Positions 1 to 5,182 of a stretch of DNA of 5,602 nt are shown here, piece after piece (position 1 is the first letter of the stretch; each line of letters starts with the position of its first letter). This DNA is from an uncultured Ruminococcus sp. GTDB lineage: Bacteria > Bacillota > Clostridia > Oscillospirales > Acutalibacteraceae. The translations under genes were made by a program, and so were the position numbers. Location: assembly GCA_910585865.1 (NCBI GenBank), contig CAJUGO010000032.1:1-5602 (forward strand), given 5' to 3'. Below the pieces are notes generated by a model that worked only from the letters and a program-made list of their open reading frames with translations, ran no database searches and was not told the DNA's origin.

Positions 1-15
1 GGTCAAAACAAAATA

Positions 16-44
16 TTTACATTTTAATTGTAGACAAATTTAAT
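16..44 (+). promoter_or_regulatory. Putative sigma-A-type promoter for the operon
   Basis: TTTACA at 16-21 and TTTAAT at 39-44 each match the -35 and -10 consensus at 5 of 6 positions and are separated by exactly 17 bp. Transcription would start near position 51, just before the ribosome binding site of the first gene. The whole stretch is AT-rich, so a chance match is possible. An operon internal to a longer transcript entering from the left cannot be excluded. Confidence 0.45.
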
Positions 45-53
45 TGATTTGTC
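33..53. promoter_or_regulatory. Operator-like inverted repeat over the -10 box
   Basis: GACAAAT at 33-39 and ATTTGTC at 47-53 are perfect 7-bp inverted arms around a 7-nt centre. The palindrome covers the proposed -10 box and start site, a common position for a phage repressor operator. It could instead form a weak RNA hairpin just upstream of the ribosome binding site at 55-62 if transcription begins further left. Confidence 0.4.
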
Positions 54-71
54 AAGAGGAGGAAAGTTAAA

Positions 72-278
72 ATGTGCGAAATGTGCAGAAGCAATCCGTG
101 TGACGCACGTTGTCCGAACGCTGATACACCTAAGGTTATGGGCTATTGTGATACCTGCGGAGAAGAGCTCAGAGCAGATTATATATATACAGAGGATAAT
201 GACGGTAATACATTCTGTAGTCAAGACTGTGCCGTTGAATATTACGGAATAGAAGAAACGGAGTGGGACGATGGCTGA
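72..278 (+). CDS. Small Cys-rich putative zinc-binding phage protein
   Basis: This 68-aa acidic protein has eight cysteines, at residues 2, 5, 10, 14, 26, 29, 49 and 53. They form two groups: CxxC-x4-C-x3-C at the very N-terminus, and CxxC plus CxxxC further on, which would fit two structural zinc sites. No catalytic motif or membrane segment is visible. The start is well supported by the AGAGGAGG ribosome binding site at 55-62. The gene opens the operon and overlaps the next gene by 8 bp, so the two are probably translationally coupled. It resembles small zinc-finger-like proteins common in Clostridia phage early regions, whose function is not known. Zinc binding is inferred from cysteine spacing alone. 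A role as a small DNA-binding or host-interacting factor is possible but unsupported. Confidence 0.8.
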   Translation: MCEMCRSNPCDARCPNADTPKVMGYCDTCGEELRADYIYTEDNDGNTFCSQDCAVEYYGIEETEWDDG

Positions 279-498
279 TTTTGAGAGCGGAGTAAAATCA
301 TTTATCACGGGTGAAACAGTAATTAAAGTGAATTTTCCTGTTGATTTTAAAGACAGAGCTGATATAAGCTGCCGACAATGTCCTTATCTGTCAAGCAATG
401 AGAAGATGTGTCAGCTGAACAAACAGCCTGTGCAGTTTCCGTCAAGATTTGTCGGTTACTGCTGTCCACTGAAAATAGAAATACTTGAAGAAAAATAA
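271..498 (+). CDS. Small CxxCP-type phage protein of unknown function
   Basis: This protein has 75 aa. The N-terminal third (residues 1-31) is mixed and has no motif I recognise. The C-terminal half carries C34-x2-C37, C47 and C64-C65, in a pattern CRQCPYL...CQLN...GYCCPL that I associate with small proteins encoded next to recombination genes in Clostridia phages. Four of these cysteines could bind a metal ion. The start codon lies inside the last codons of the preceding gene (8-bp overlap). No strong separate ribosome binding site is evident, which suggests coupled translation. The gene ends 15 bp before the Sak4-like ATPase gene. The function is unknown, and linkage to recombination is inferred only from position. 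Confidence 0.78.
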   Translation: MADFESGVKSFITGETVIKVNFPVDFKDRADISCRQCPYLSSNEKMCQLNKQPVQFPSRFVGYCCPLKIEILEEK

Positions 499-513
499 GC
501 ATAGGAGGGCAAA

Positions 514-1155
514 ATGTCAAAAGCGATACTAATAATTGGCGAATCAGGTGCTGGAAAAACCACATCATTAAGAAATTTACCGCCTGAAGAAACTTTTTAT
601 ATAGACTGTGACGGTAAAGGATTATCATGGAAAGGTTGGCGCAATCAATATAACAAGGAAAAAGGCAATTATTTAAGAACAGATGATGCAGACAAGGTAT
701 TATCAGCATTTCAAGTCGCAAATAGCAAAGACAATTTTTATAAATACATAATAGTTGATACTCTGAATGCAATAATGGAGGCAGACGAGAGGAAACGTTC
801 CAAAGAGCGCAACTTTGATAAATGGATGGATCTTGCAAATTCAATCTTTGACATAATTAAATGTGCAAGCAAATTGCGTGATGATTTAACTATAATTTGC
901 ATTGGACATTCTCAAACAGAATATGATGAAAGCGGATACATGTTCACTCGAATGAAAACAAATGGCAAGAAATTAAATAAAATAGGTGTAGAGAAATATT
1001 TTACAACTGTTTTGCTTGCAAAGAGCAATAATAACGAATTTATTTTTGAAACAAAAGCTAATCATTCAACTGCAAAAACCCCTATGGGAGCATTTGAAAC
1101 TGATACAGTTGAAAACGATATAATGCTTGTGCTTGAGGCACTTGAAGAATATTAA
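514..1155 (+). CDS. Sak4-like RecA-type ATPase, phage recombination (AAA_24 family)
   Basis: This 213-aa single-domain P-loop ATPase opens with a hydrophobic strand and a clear Walker A motif, GESGAGKTT, at residues 9-17. A Walker B-like strand ending in Asp, YIIVD, lies at 78-82. A further strand ending in GHSQ, at 125-134, resembles the Gln/His sensor region of RecA-fold proteins. The size and motif order fit the phage Sak4/AAA_24 group, minimal RecA-like proteins involved in single-strand annealing or strand exchange. Characterised Sak4 proteins act together with a phage SSB, and here an SSB-like gene follows 19 bp downstream, which supports the assignment. The start is fixed by AGGAGGG at 503-509. 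A generic phage NTP-binding protein is the main alternative. The P-loop ATPase call is certain, while the recombinase role follows from the family and neighbours. Confidence 0.88.
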   Translation: MSKAILIIGESGAGKTTSLRNLPPEETFYIDCDGKGLSWKGWRNQYNKEKGNYLRTDDADKVLSAFQVANSKDNFYKYIIVDTLNAIMEADERKRSKERNFDKWMDLANSIFDIIKCASKLRDDLTIICIGHSQTEYDESGYMFTRMKTNGKKLNKIGVEKYFTTVLLAKSNNNEFIFETKANHSTAKTPMGAFETDTVENDIMLVLEALEEY

Positions 1156-1160
1156 TTGCG

Positions 1161-1168
1161 AAAGGAAG
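1161..1168 (+). promoter_or_regulatory. Ribosome binding site that decides the DUF669 gene start
   Basis: AAAGGAAG lies about 6-8 bp before the ATG at 1175. The reading frame is open upstream to an ATG at 1127, but that codon lies inside the ATPase gene and lacks a comparable site. The start at 1175 is therefore preferred. Confidence 0.75.
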
Positions 1169-1174
1169 AATAAA

Positions 1175-1768
1175 ATGCAACCTATAAATAACTGGAATAA
1201 TGTGAAAGCAAAATCAACAAGAGAGCAATTGCCTGTTGGAGGATATGTCTGCCGAATTATCGGCGCAAAAGAAGTTACATACCAGAGTGACAACGGACCT
1301 TTCAAAAAACTCGAAGTTGGGTTTGACATTATAGAAGGCAATTACGCAGGCTTTTATAATAATGATTACAAAGCACAGGAAGGCTATGACAATCAGAAAT
1401 GGACAGGAGTAATAAGGCTGAATTCTCCAACTGACGCACCCGGAGAAGAATGGAAAGCAACAACATTTAAAAGTTTTACAAATGCTATTGAAGATAGTAA
1501 CCCAGGTTATCACTGGGACTGGAATGAAAAGCTACTAAAGGGCAAGGTTGTAGGTGTACTTGTCAGAAATGAAGAATGGGAGTATGAGGGCAAAACAGGT
1601 TGGAAAACAAAACCATTTATGTTTATTTCAGCAGATAATATCAGAGAGGATAAATTTAAAACTCCGAAGGACAAGCCACTCAACAATTCTGCGGCTAATA
1701 TTAATCAAAACAATAATTTTGCCGATATGCCGCTTGATGATGATTTGCCTTTTAATCGAGAGGTCTAA
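1175..1768 (+). CDS. DUF669 family, SSB-like phage protein with acidic DDDLPF tail
   Basis: This 197-aa protein has an N-terminal body (roughly residues 1-150) that matches the DUF669 style: an opening NNW segment, then PVGGYVCRI, and aromatic-rich strands. A low-complexity Asn-rich linker follows at about 165-182. The C-terminus reads PLDDDLPFNREV, with DDDLPF at residues 188-193. This body-linker-acidic-tip plan is that of single-stranded-DNA-binding proteins, and the motif is the same as the SSB tip in Bacillus-type bacteria. Here, however, four residues follow the Phe, whereas cellular SSB normally ends on it. DUF669 proteins are encoded beside Sak4-type ATPases in many phages and are thought to coat ssDNA for them. 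The last codons overlap the ribosome binding site of the nuclease gene. The DUF669 call is confident, and the SSB role is inference. Confidence 0.85.
   Translation: MQPINNWNNVKAKSTREQLPVGGYVCRIIGAKEVTYQSDNGPFKKLEVGFDIIEGNYAGFYNNDYKAQEGYDNQKWTGVIRLNSPTDAPGEEWKATTFKSFTNAIEDSNPGYHWDWNEKLLKGKVVGVLVRNEEWEYEGKTGWKTKPFMFISADNIREDKFKTPKDKPLNNSAANINQNNNFADMPLDDDLPFNREV
1758..1763 (+). promoter_or_regulatory. Ribosome binding site for the TTG-started nuclease
   Basis: GAGAGG sits 7 bp before the TTG at 1771, inside the last codons of the preceding gene. The first in-frame ATG, at 1807, has no purine-rich site at a suitable distance. This favours the TTG start. Confidence 0.65.
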
Positions 1769-1770
1769 AA

Positions 1771-2295
1771 TTGACAGGATATGAGGTAAAGCAGTGTCTT
1801 GAAACAATGAAAATCCTTGTTGATACGAGGGAACAGCCTACATTTGCCTATAAAACGAGGCTAAAAAGTATGGGTGTTCCTTCCGAACGCAGAAAACTTG
1901 ACTTTGGCGATTATACAGCGTCTTGTACACTTCTTAACGGCAAAGAATACAGCCTTGAAAAAACTGTATGTGTTGAACGCAAGATGAGTTTTGATGAAAT
2001 ATGTAATTGTTATTGTCAACAAAGAAAACGCTTTGCTAAAGAGTTTGAGAGGGCGAAAACGTCAGGTGCAAAGGTTTATTTGCTTGTAGAAAATGCAACG
2101 TGGGAATCAGCCTACAATGGCAATTACAGAAGCAGAATGAAACCTCAGGCACTTGTCGCAAGCCTTACTGCATGGCTTGCAAGATACAACTGTCAACTTA
2201 TTTTTTGCAAGTCCGAAACAACAGGAAAATTAATCAAGGAATTACTGTACAGAGAATTAAAGGAAAGGCTTGAAAATGAAGAAATCAACGTATGA
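1771..2295 (+). CDS. ERCC4-family structure-specific nuclease
   Basis: This 174-aa protein has the active-site signature of the XPF/Mus81/Hef nuclease superfamily. The sequence ILVDTREQ lies at residues 15-22, GDY at 46-48 and VERK at 68-71, giving the D...GD...ERK metal-binding set. A conserved-looking helix with QQRKRFAKEFERA follows, then a YLLVE strand near 98-102. The protein is only the nuclease domain: I see no helicase part and no helix-hairpin-helix domain of the kind that follows the nuclease in XPF and Mus81. By family it should cut branched or flap DNA, such as recombination or fork intermediates, with divalent metal. The start is TTG, supported by the ribosome binding site at 1758-1763. 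Starting at the ATG at 1807 would remove 12 residues but leave the active site intact. Operon position beside Sak4 and SSB genes supports a recombination role. Confidence 0.87.
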   Translation: MTGYEVKQCLETMKILVDTREQPTFAYKTRLKSMGVPSERRKLDFGDYTASCTLLNGKEYSLEKTVCVERKMSFDEICNCYCQQRKRFAKEFERAKTSGAKVYLLVENATWESAYNGNYRSRMKPQALVASLTAWLARYNCQLIFCKSETTGKLIKELLYRELKERLENEEINV

Positions 2296-2407
2296 AAGCA
2301 GATTGCGTGCTTTTGAGCAGGAAAAGAAAAAGCTATATGAACAGAATTTAAATGGTAAGCAGTTTGAGCAGTCAGTTAAAGCGCTTGCTGAAAAGTACAA
2401 CATCTGA
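2276..2407 (+). CDS. 43-aa charged helical protein, function unknown
   Basis: This small gene starts with MKKSTYESRLRAFEQEKKKL and ends AEKYNI. It is rich in Lys and Glu, has no Cys or membrane segment, and is predicted by eye to be almost wholly helical, perhaps two helices joined around the Asn-Gly near residue 27. Support for it being real comes from three points. An AGGAAAGG ribosome binding site lies at 2261-2268. It overlaps the nuclease gene by 20 bp and fills the gap that would otherwise separate the nuclease from the zinc-finger gene. Its stop shares one base with the next start in a TGATG junction, the hallmark of coupled translation. I do not recognise a family with certainty. It could be a small partner of the primase-like protein whose translation it is coupled to. 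Confidence 0.68.
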   Translation: MKKSTYESRLRAFEQEKKKLYEQNLNGKQFEQSVKALAEKYNI

Positions 2408-3021
2408 TGAATATTTATTATTCCGAATTTCAAGAAAAAATAATGACTTCTCAGCTTGATATATTTGACGTTTTTAACCGATATATCGGCGGAACATTTG
2501 ACCGTAGAGGTTTTTGCAGATGTCCGTTCCACAGCGAAAAAACACCTTCGTTTAAGCTGTTTCGCGATAATAAATCATTTTACTGTTTCGGTTGCGGAAC
2601 AGGAGGAAATATTATAAATCTCGTTTCTAAGGCTCTGAATATCAGTTACTTTGAAGCCATGAAACGTCTTGATGAGGACTACTTGCTCGGGTTATTTGAA
2701 AAGCAAATCAAGACTGATACAAGACGTTCAAAGGAAGCTGCTGAAACTGCAAGAAAACAGCTAAGGCGTGAGCAATTGCAAATCAAACGCAGAGAGAATT
2801 ATTTTAAACTTATTGATTACTTTAAGGAACTGCGAGAAATGTCCTTAAATCAAGCTGTATTGCACGATTTAACGTTTATGGAGAGATTGCTTGACAAATG
2901 GCTTTTATACGAAAAAGAGCCGTTTGATGGCATCCCGGAGGATTTCAATGCAGATGCACTTATATATGCATTGAAATCAAAATTTATAAATGAGGAGGTT
3001 GAAAATGGAGAAAGAAATTGA
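2407..3021 (+). CDS. DnaG-type CHC2 zinc-finger protein without TOPRIM domain
   Basis: Residues 14-90 of this 204-aa protein match the zinc-binding domain of bacterial primase DnaG. They comprise an N-terminal DIFDVFNRYI helix, CPFHSEKTPSF with C39 and H42, YCFGCGTGGN with C60 and C63, and then the helical INLVSKALNISYFEAMKRL segment. In DnaG this domain recognises template DNA for priming. The catalytic TOPRIM domain that should follow is missing: residues 95-204 are charged and helical, possibly coiled coil near 100-135, and show none of its acidic motifs. The protein is therefore probably an accessory priming or DNA-recognition factor that works with the DUF927 ATPase encoded next. Translation is likely coupled to the preceding small gene through the TGATG junction. 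A later start at ATG 2443 is possible, but the predicted first helix crosses that point, which favours 2407. Confidence 0.85.
   Translation: MNIYYSEFQEKIMTSQLDIFDVFNRYIGGTFDRRGFCRCPFHSEKTPSFKLFRDNKSFYCFGCGTGGNIINLVSKALNISYFEAMKRLDEDYLLGLFEKQIKTDTRRSKEAAETARKQLRREQLQIKRRENYFKLIDYFKELREMSLNQAVLHDLTFMERLLDKWLLYEKEPFDGIPEDFNADALIYALKSKFINEEVENGERN
2993..2998 (+). promoter_or_regulatory. Ribosome binding site that decides the DUF927 gene start
   Basis: A perfect AGGAGG lies 6 bp before the ATG at 3005. The frame is also open from an ATG at 2990, but that codon precedes this site. The start at 3005 is clearly better and shortens the protein by five residues. The site itself lies inside the zinc-finger gene. 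Confidence 0.85.
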
Positions 3022-4891
3022 AACGGCAGATAACATTAACATAATCGATCCGATAAGTAAAATTCATTCTTTCACAAAAGATGATTTTCTTGCAACAACA
3101 CTTCCTTATGATTTTCTTTACAGTTTTAATAAGGATAAATTTAAGTTTGAGCAGTACAGACAGCTTATGGCTATACAAGCAAAAGAGGTTAAAATAAGCG
3201 GATTTAACGACTTATTCAAAAACTATATATCTACATACCATAAAGAAGTTAAACCGATTTACGCAAATTTCACCGAATTTGAAGGACAGTCAATACAGCT
3301 TGCCTGCGGTAAATACATATGCAACGAAGACGTTTGTTTTGAAGGAAAAAACGGTGATGTTGAAGAGGTATGCAATCACCCGATAATGCCTGTTGAAAGA
3401 CTTGTAAATATTGATGATAACACGGAAAAATTGAAGCTAAAGTATCGCAAAGGCTTTTTATGGCGTGAAATCATCGTTGACAAGGAAGTGCTTGCAAGTG
3501 CTTCAAAAATTACCGGTTTAGCAAGATACGGAATTGCAGTAAACAGTGAAAATGCTAAAAATCTTGTGAGATATCTAACAGACATTGAAAATCTCAACTA
3601 TGACACTATAGAAGAGAAAAACTCAGTAGGTCGTCTAGGTTGGATTGGAAATCATGGTTTTAGTCCATATGTTGACGACATTGTTTTTGACGGTGATGAG
3701 AGTTTTAGAGGAATTTTTAACAGTGTGAAATATTCTGGCGATATCATAGAGTGGATAAACTTTTGTAAGGAAATCAGAGCTGAAAAAAATATATGTTCAA
3801 GAATTATGCTTGCGGCTTCTTTTTCTTCAGTACTTGTTGCACCTTGTGATTGCCTGCCGTTCTTTGTCCATCTTTGGGGAGGAACAGAAAGCGGAAAGAC
3901 TGTAGCTTTAATGTTGGCGGCTTCTGTGTGGGCTTCTCCGTCTTTAGGCGATTACATACGGACATTTAATACAACGGCTGTTGCACAGGAACTTACAGCA
4001 GGTTTTGTCAATTCTCTGCCTCTTTGCTATGACGAATTGCAAATCATAAAAAAGGAATCGTCACATGATGATATTGTGTATAAGTTATGTGAGGGCATTG
4101 GCAGAGACAGAGGTAAAAAATCAGGCGGAGTGCAAAAAATACTAACGTGGCGAAATTGCATTTTAACAACGGGAGAATATCCGATTTCAAATTCTACTTC
4201 GGGTGCAGGAGCAGTTAACCGAATTATTGAAATCGATTGTAAAGACCAAAGAATATTCGAAGATCCAGTTAATGTAGTAGCAAAAATCAAGAACAATTAT
4301 GGCGGTGTAGGAGCTGTATTTGTAAAATGGCTTCAGGAAAACAATAATCTTGAAAAGGTCAAAGAAATCCGTAAAAAATACAATCAGCAATTCAGCAATC
4401 AATCTGATGTTACCGACAAACAGGCAATGGCTGCAAGTATTATTTTAACTGCTGATGAATTAATTGAAAAATTATTTTTTGATGATGGTATACGTTTAAC
4501 TGTTGACGAAATCAAGCCGTTTCTTATCACAAAAAATGATGTTAATCAAAACAAGCGCTGTTATGATTTTTTAAATGATTTTATAGTTGCAAATTACAAT
4601 AGGTTCGTGCCTGATAATGACGGAAAATATGCAGGAGAAATCTGGGGAGACATGACGAGCAACAAAGTGTATATTATCAAAAGTAAATTTGATAAAATTC
4701 TTTATGATAACGGATTCAATGCTAGAGCGTTCCTGAGTTGGGCGGACAAAAACGGACTTATAAAGCGAAACGAAAAACATTTAACTGTCCCCAAACGCAT
4801 TTTAGGAAAATTATGCAGATGTGTTTGTTTGCTGAATGATTTACCAAATTCGGAAAAAATTAACGGTGGGGATGATTTACCATTTGAATAA
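3005..4891 (+). CDS. DUF927 P-loop ATPase, probable phage replicative helicase
   Basis: This 628-aa protein carries a DUF927 core. Walker A GGTESGKT is at residues 292-299 (K298, T299), and a Walker B-like CYDE has D343-E344. A sensor-like TTGEYP is at 388-393, and an NR pair at 405-406 could be the arginine finger or sensor 2 position. The N-terminal part has C101, C106, C111, C123 and H125, which may bind zinc, and a VERLVNID...LKLKYRKG segment typical of the family. The C-terminal third (about 430-610) looks helical with a winged-helix-like end. DUF927 proteins are regarded as helicases in phage and mobile-element replication modules. The gene overlaps the CHC2 zinc-finger gene by 17 bp, so the two products probably act together in primosome formation. 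The last residues, GGDDLPFE, resemble an SSB tip, which is unexpected in a helicase. Confidence 0.88.
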   Translation: MEKEIETADNINIIDPISKIHSFTKDDFLATTLPYDFLYSFNKDKFKFEQYRQLMAIQAKEVKISGFNDLFKNYISTYHKEVKPIYANFTEFEGQSIQLACGKYICNEDVCFEGKNGDVEEVCNHPIMPVERLVNIDDNTEKLKLKYRKGFLWREIIVDKEVLASASKITGLARYGIAVNSENAKNLVRYLTDIENLNYDTIEEKNSVGRLGWIGNHGFSPYVDDIVFDGDESFRGIFNSVKYSGDIIEWINFCKEIRAEKNICSRIMLAASFSSVLVAPCDCLPFFVHLWGGTESGKTVALMLAASVWASPSLGDYIRTFNTTAVAQELTAGFVNSLPLCYDELQIIKKESSHDDIVYKLCEGIGRDRGKKSGGVQKILTWRNCILTTGEYPISNSTSGAGAVNRIIEIDCKDQRIFEDPVNVVAKIKNNYGGVGAVFVKWLQENNNLEKVKEIRKKYNQQFSNQSDVTDKQAMAASIILTADELIEKLFFDDGIRLTVDEIKPFLITKNDVNQNKRCYDFLNDFIVANYNRFVPDNDGKYAGEIWGDMTSNKVYIIKSKFDKILYDNGFNARAFLSWADKNGLIKRNEKHLTVPKRILGKLCRCVCLLNDLPNSEKINGGDDLPFE

Positions 4892-4930
4892 AGTTACCGC
4901 TTGATACCATATAAATAACCACTTGTATAT

Positions 4931-4971
4931 GAAAACGGTAACGCTAAAAACCGCATAGACAAGCCGTTTTC
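4931..4971. repeat. 8-bp perfect inverted repeat enclosing the first 26-bp repeat
   Basis: GAAAACGG at 4931-4938 and CCGTTTTC at 4964-4971 are exact inverted arms with 25 nt between them. The structure overlaps the first 26-bp repeat, so two alternative foldings compete here. A run of six T follows at 4980-4985, which would fit weak rho-independent termination after the helicase gene, though the distance of 8 nt from the stem is longer than usual. Confidence 0.45.
4945..4970 (+). repeat. 26-bp direct repeat, copy 1
   Basis: The repeat begins TAAAAACCGCATAG and ends ACAAGCCGTTTT. An identical copy lies 178 bp further on, at 5123-5148. Its ends are partly complementary (AAAAC with GTTTT, and GC with GC around a C-C mismatch), so it can fold as an imperfect hairpin. 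It is preceded by GGTAAC at 4937-4942. Confidence 0.85.
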
Positions 4972-4989
4972 GAAGCGAATTTTTTGTCT

Positions 4990-5006
4990 GTTACCACTGT
5001 TACCGC
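4990..5006 (+). repeat. Two GTTACC repeats with 9-bp period (left array)
   Basis: The sequence GTTACCACTGTTACCGC contains two GTTACC hexamers starting 9 bp apart, at 4990 and 4999. The GTTACCGCTT form at 4999 also occurs at 4893-4902, directly after the helicase stop codon. Repeats at fixed short spacing suggest cooperative binding of a phage initiator or regulator. Confidence 0.7.
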
Positions 5007-5060
5007 TTTTTTGAACATAATCTCTATATATGTTTATGTTATATAAATTAACGTATAAAA
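5007..5060. other. AT-rich segment, possible DNA unwinding element
   Basis: I count 8 G or C among these 54 bases. It contains a 7-bp inverted repeat, AACATAA (5014-5020) with TTATGTT (5034-5040). Its place between the two oppositely oriented GTTACC/GGTAAC arrays is what an origin unwinding element would show. Low GC alone is weak evidence in an AT-rich phage. Confidence 0.45.
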
Positions 5061-5091
5061 CAGCGGCTCTCGCGTATGAGAAAAAACAGGT

Positions 5092-5118
5092 GGTAACAAT
5101 GGTAACGGTGGTAACAAA
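5092..5118 (+). repeat. Three GGTAAC repeats with exact 9-bp period (right array)
   Basis: GGTAAC starts at 5092, 5101 and 5110, giving three 9-bp units (GGTAACAAT, GGTAACGGT, GGTAACAAA). The hexamer is the complement of the left-array motif. The 15 bases at 5101-5115, read on the other strand, match 4990-5004 at 14 positions, so the two arrays form a long-range inverted repeat. Confidence 0.75.
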
Positions 5119-5122
5119 GTGT

Positions 5123-5150
5123 TAAAAACCGCATAGACAAGCCGTTTTTA
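5123..5150 (+). repeat. 26-bp direct repeat, copy 2, within a 10-bp-arm hairpin
   Basis: Positions 5123-5148 are identical to 4945-4970. With two more bases this copy forms a hairpin with arms TAAAAACCGC (5123-5132) and GCCGTTTTTA (5141-5150), complementary except for one C-C mismatch, around an 8-nt loop. The A-run pairs with a T-run, as in bidirectional terminators, but the GC core is short. Terminator activity is only a possibility. Confidence 0.8.
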
Positions 5151-5151
5151 G

Positions 5152-5182
5152 TGTAACCACTTTTTTTATTTGAGTGGTTACA
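5152..5182. repeat. Perfect 10-bp inverted repeat carrying the GTAACCAC motif
   Basis: TGTAACCACT (5152-5161) and AGTGGTTACA (5173-5182) are exact inverted arms around an 11-nt T-rich loop. The arms contain a variant of the GTTACC motif. No T-run follows the stem, so it does not look like a terminator. It ends 28 bp before the start of the Cys-rich gene at 5211 and could be an operator, a part of the origin, or a leader hairpin. A second long-range pair, AACCACTTG (4917-4925) and CAAGTGGTT (5181-5189), links it to the left end of the region. Confidence 0.7.

Noticed and set aside
1..47. 3' end of an upstream gene
   Set aside because: All three + strand frames hit a stop within the first 47 bases. 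A gene tail is possible, but too short to identify or support.
347..844. Long open frame on the minus strand (165 aa)
   Set aside because: It lies opposite two well-supported + strand genes, has no ribosome binding site, and its product is a Leu/Cys/Phe-rich string typical of the complement of AT-rich coding DNA. The other minus-strand frames were rejected for the same reasons.
1127..1174. Upstream extension of the DUF669 gene to ATG 1127
   Set aside because: The extension overlaps the ATPase gene and lacks a good ribosome binding site, whereas ATG 1175 has AAAGGAAG at the right distance.
5011..5060. Promoter inside the AT-rich segment (TTGAAC at 5011, TATAAA at 5042 and 5054)
   Set aside because: No pair of -35 and -10 boxes has acceptable spacing: TTGAAC has a poor match 17 bp downstream, and the TATAAA boxes have poor matches upstream.
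5091..5126. The 9-bp repeats read as protein (Val-Thr or Gly-Asn repeats)
   Set aside because: Read from the ATG at 5099 the frame gives a very short Val-Thr product ending at the TAA at 5123-5125. No start with a ribosome binding site or longer open frame supports translation, so the repeat is more likely a DNA-level signal.
4945..5148. CRISPR-like pair of identical repeats
   Set aside because: There are only two copies of 26 bp, separated by 152 bp that is itself made of other repeats. There is no regular spacer length and no Cas gene.
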